Assembly (NCBI RefSeq): GCF_004402595.1
Contig: NZ_SOFY01000021.1
Location: forward strand, 1,235-65,234
Direction: 5' to 3'
Source: Cryobacterium shii
GTDB taxonomy: Bacteria > Actinomycetota > Actinomycetes > Actinomycetales > Microbacteriaceae
DNA length: 64,000 nt
Shown here: positions 61,579-64,000 of the stretch, piece after piece
How positions within the stretch are numbered: position 1 is the first letter of the stretch
Layout of the letters: the number at the start of each line of letters is the position of its first letter
Notes under the pieces: model-generated
Told to the model about the DNA's origin: nothing
The model's input: only the letters and a program-made list of their open reading frames with translations
Databases searched by the model: none
Position numbers and translations under genes: made by a program

Positions 61579-62763
61579 CTAGCGGGACAGCAGCAGCGCG
61601 TCGCCCTGGCCGCCGCCGCCACAGAGCGCGACGGCCGCCTTGCCGCTGCCGCGACGGGCGAGTTCGAGTGCCGCGTGCAGGGCCAGCCGGCCCCCCGACG
61701 CCCCGATCGGGTGGCCGATCGCGATGGCGCCGCCGTGGATGTTGACGCGGTCGGCTGAGATACCGAGCTCCCGGGTGGACTCGAGCGCCACCGCGGCGAA
61801 TGCCTCGTTGATCTCGACCAGGTCGAGGTCCCCGGCCGCCCAGCCCTGCCGGTCGAGTGCGTGCATGATCGCATTCGCGGGCTGCGAGTGCAGCGAGTTG
61901 TCCGGCCCGGCGACCTGACCGGATGCCTCCACGACGGCCAGCCAGCTCAGCCCGTGGTCCTCAGCCCAGCGGCGGCTGCTCAGCACCACGGCGCTCGCCC
62001 CGTCACTGAGCGGCGACGAGTTGCCGGCGGTGACGGTGCCGTCCGCGGCGAAGACCGGGCGCAGGCGCCCCAGCGACTCCGGAGTGCTGTTGCCCCGCAC
62101 GCCCTCGTCGGTGGAGACCAGAAGCGGCTCACCCTTGCGCTGCGGAACGCTGATCGGCGTGATCTCGCCGTCGAGCAGGCCGGCCTCGGCGGCCGCGGCT
62201 GCGCGTTGGTGTGAGGCGGCCGCGATGGCGTCCTGGTCGGCGCGCCCGATGCCGAGGGTGGTGTTGACGTGTTCGGTGGAGAGCCCCATCGACAAACCGT
62301 CGAAGGCATCCGTGAGCCCGTCGTGCGCGGCGTGGTCCAGCACGGTGACGCTGCCGAACGGCCAGCCCTGGCGCGAGCCGGGCAGCAGGTGCGGGGCCCG
62401 AGACATGGATTCCTGCCCGCCGGCCACGACGACATCCGCTTCGTTCAGACGGATGAGCCGGGCCGCGTCGATGATCGCCGCCAGCCCGGAGAGGCAGACC
62501 TTGTTCACCGTCATCGCCGGCACGTTCCAGGGGATGCCGGCACCGATGGAACTCTGCCTGGCCGGGTTCTGGCCGCAGCCAGCCTGGAGCACCTGGCCCA
62601 TCAGTACGGCGTCGACCTCGTCGGCGGCCACGCCGGCGCGCGCGAGGGCTCCGACGATGGCGGCGGTCCCCAGCTGCACGGCGGTCAGGGCGGACAGCTG
62701 GCCGTTGACGCGGCCCTGGGGCGTGCGCGAGCCCGCGAGGATGACCACTTCGATGTCGCTCAT
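61579..62763 (-). CDS. Acetyl-CoA C-acyltransferase (thiolase)
   Basis: A 394-residue thiolase of normal length. The nucleophile Cys is C90 (NKVCLSGLAAI), the catalytic His is H351 (IGHPIGASGGR) and the second Cys is C381 (ALCGGGGQGDA). The enzyme joins or splits acyl-CoA units with acetyl-CoA. The VILAGSRTPQGRVNGQLSAL start and the GGQESMS motif are typical of the acetoacetyl-CoA thiolase group. The ATG at 62763 has AAAGGAG at good distance. It is divergent from ispG. Its placement among MEP genes is probably accidental, because that pathway does not need a thiolase. Confidence 0.93.
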   Translation of the reverse strand: MSDIEVVILAGSRTPQGRVNGQLSALTAVQLGTAAIVGALARAGVAADEVDAVLMGQVLQAGCGQNPARQSSIGAGIPWNVPAMTVNKVCLSGLAAIIDAARLIRLNEADVVVAGGQESMSRAPHLLPGSRQGWPFGSVTVLDHAAHDGLTDAFDGLSMGLSTEHVNTTLGIGRADQDAIAAASHQRAAAAAEAGLLDGEITPISVPQRKGEPLLVSTDEGVRGNSTPESLGRLRPVFAADGTVTAGNSSPLSDGASAVVLSSRRWAEDHGLSWLAVVEASGQVAGPDNSLHSQPANAIMHALDRQGWAAGDLDLVEINEAFAAVALESTRELGISADRVNIHGGAIAIGHPIGASGGRLALHAALELARRGSGKAAVALCGGGGQGDALLLSR

Positions 62764-62966
62764 GATGACTCCTTTGTCTTCGTGTTCTCTGATCGTGTTC
62801 CGGCTTGCCGCCGGCCTGGTGTTCGTCGTCTCTCCTGACAGTATCGCCGACGTTCGGGCGAGGGGCGGGACCCGGCCGGGACATGGCGCGGGCACGGACG
62901 ACGCTGGTCAGAGGGGAGAAATCCTCAGCCCCGGAAAGAACCAGCCGGCTCATCTAGAATGTTGCC

Positions 62967-64000
62967 GTGGCTGCAATCAACCTGGGAATGCCCAAAGTAC
63001 CTGAAGTACTCGCTCCGCGTCGCAAGTCGCGTCAGATCAAGGTCGGCAAGGTGCTCGTCGGCGGTGACGCCCGCGTCAGCGTGCAGTCGATGACGACGAC
63101 GCCGACGACCGACATCAACGGCACCCTCCAGCAGATCGCCGAATTGACGGCATCAGGATGCGACATCGTGCGCGTCGCGGTGCCGAGCCGGGACGATGCC
63201 GAGGCCCTGCCGATCATCGCCAAGAAGAGCCAGATCCCGGTGATCGCCGACATTCATTTCCAGCCGAGCTACGTGTTCGCGGCGATCGACGCCGGCTGCG
63301 CCGCCGTGCGGGTCAACCCCGGCAACATCCGCAAGTTCGACGACCAGGTGGGCAAGATCGCCGCCGCGGCCAAAGCCGCCGGCGTTTCCCTCCGGATCGG
63401 CGTCAACGCGGGCTCGCTCGAGCCGAGCCTGCTGCAGAAGTACGGCAAGGCCACCCCGGAGGCTCTCGTCGAGAGCGCGGTCTGGGAAGCGAGCCTGTTC
63501 GAGGAGCACGACTTCCACGACTTCAAGATCTCCGTCAAGCACAACGACCCGGTGATCATGGTCAAGGCCTACCGACTGCTCGCGGAACGCGGCGACTGGC
63601 CCCTGCACCTCGGCGTCACCGAGGCCGGACCGTCGTTCCAGGGCACCATCAAGAGCGCCACGGCGTTCGGGATCCTGCTCGGAGAGGGCATCGGAGACAC
63701 CATCCGGGTGTCGCTGAGCGCGCCTCCGGCCGAGGAGATCAAGGTGGGCCTGCAGATCCTGCAGTCACTGAACCTGCGTGAGCGCAAGCTTGAGATCGTG
63801 TCCTGCCCGAGCTGCGGCCGCGCCCAGGTCGACGTGTACAAGCTTGCCAACGACGTCACCGATGGTCTGGAGGGCATGACCGTGCCCCTGCGCGTCGCGG
63901 TGATGGGCTGTGTCGTGAACGGACCGGGCGAGGCTCGGGACGCCGACCTCGGTGTCGCGTCCGGCAACGGCAAGGGCCAGATCTTCGTGCGCGGCGAGGT
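62967..64000 (+). CDS. ispG: 4-hydroxy-3-methylbut-2-enyl diphosphate synthase (flavodoxin), partial
   Basis: 344 complete codons of IspG (GcpE), the sixth MEP-pathway enzyme, running off the right edge; the missing end should be about 40 residues. The TIM-barrel part includes [23 protein letters not shown] and IADIHF. The [4Fe-4S] ligands C280 and C283 (SCPSCGRAQ) and C315 ([10 protein letters not shown]) are present. The GTG start at 62967 gives V-A-A-I-N-L-G-M-P, which agrees with the N-terminus of mycobacterial GcpE; an internal ATG at 62988 would remove it. Regulation is not visible. Confidence 0.95.
   Translation, partial: MAAINLGMPKVPEVLAPRRKSRQIKVGKVLVGGDARVSVQSMTTTPTTDINGTLQQIAELTASGCDIVRVAVPSRDDAEALPIIAKKSQIPVIADIHFQPSYVFAAIDAGCAAVRVNPGNIRKFDDQVGKIAAAAKAAGVSLRIGVNAGSLEPSLLQKYGKATPEALVESAVWEASLFEEHDFHDFKISVKHNDPVIMVKAYRLLAERGDWPLHLGVTEAGPSFQGTIKSATAFGILLGEGIGDTIRVSLSAPPAEEIKVGLQILQSLNLRERKLEIVSCPSCGRAQVDVYKLANDVTDGLEGMTVPLRVAVMGCVVNGPGEARDADLGVASGNGKGQIFVRGE

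Overview
The window is very GC-rich DNA with densely packed genes, GTG/ATG starts and many 4-bp start/stop overlaps. The gene content (MarP-type CvpA-trypsin protease, dxr/rip1/ispG in one neighbourhood, DUF4192, PASTA-less Ser/Thr kinases, EccC-like FtsK ATPase, DUF58/transglutaminase/MoxR block) points to a high-GC actinobacterium. Overall style suggests the Microbacteriaceae (Cryobacterium/Leifsonia-like), but this family assignment is an inference. No rRNA, tRNA, CRISPR array, prophage or transposase gene was seen. Both window ends cut genes: an unidentified C-terminus at the left, and ispG at the right.

Layout. (1) 1-8.9 kb: mixed housekeeping and accessory genes: a VOC protein, a HAD-GH65 disaccharide phosphorylase fusion, an M18 aminopeptidase, an MpaB-type oxygenase and an iron-sulfur photolyase. 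(2) 8.9-15.4 kb: a PucR regulator divergent from a five-gene operon (GNAT acyltransferase, N-acylamino-acid racemase, amino-acid ABC transporter), which looks like uptake and stereo-inversion of amino acids. (3) 15.5-23.7 kb: an orphan DUF4255-AAA fusion, small membrane and unknown proteins, a frameshifted DUF429 gene, RNase HI, MarP, DUF4192, and an Lrp-aminotransferase pair. (4) 23.9-42.0 kb: an 18-kb co-directional block. It runs FHA protein, PP2C phosphatase, membrane Ser/Thr kinase, 1,966-residue Ig/FN3 surface protein, MoxR ATPase, DUF58, degenerate transglutaminase, zinc-ribbon FHA protein and EccC-like FtsK ATPase. Most genes overlap by 4 bp. I regard this as the best candidate for a poorly described system: a phospho-signalling-controlled cell-envelope or secretion machine. 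(5) 42-52 kb: nitrogen and polyamine metabolism: alanine dehydrogenase, potDABC, an asparaginase and two GABA aminotransferases around an OsmC protein. (6) 52-64 kb: PlsC, the isoprenoid genes dxr and ispG with the site-2 protease rip1, interrupted by a second Ser/Thr kinase with a lipoprotein, a two-component system, a SHOCT protein and a thiolase.

Non-coding structure is unusually rich. Five copies of an 84-85-bp palindromic element with a conserved centre lie in four intergenic regions (one copy inverted, two in tandem). Two copies of a different 63-bp nested palindrome also occur, together with one 54-bp element of overlapping dyads and several short tandem arrays just after stop codons. 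The palindromes are the clearest unexplained sequence signal in the window.
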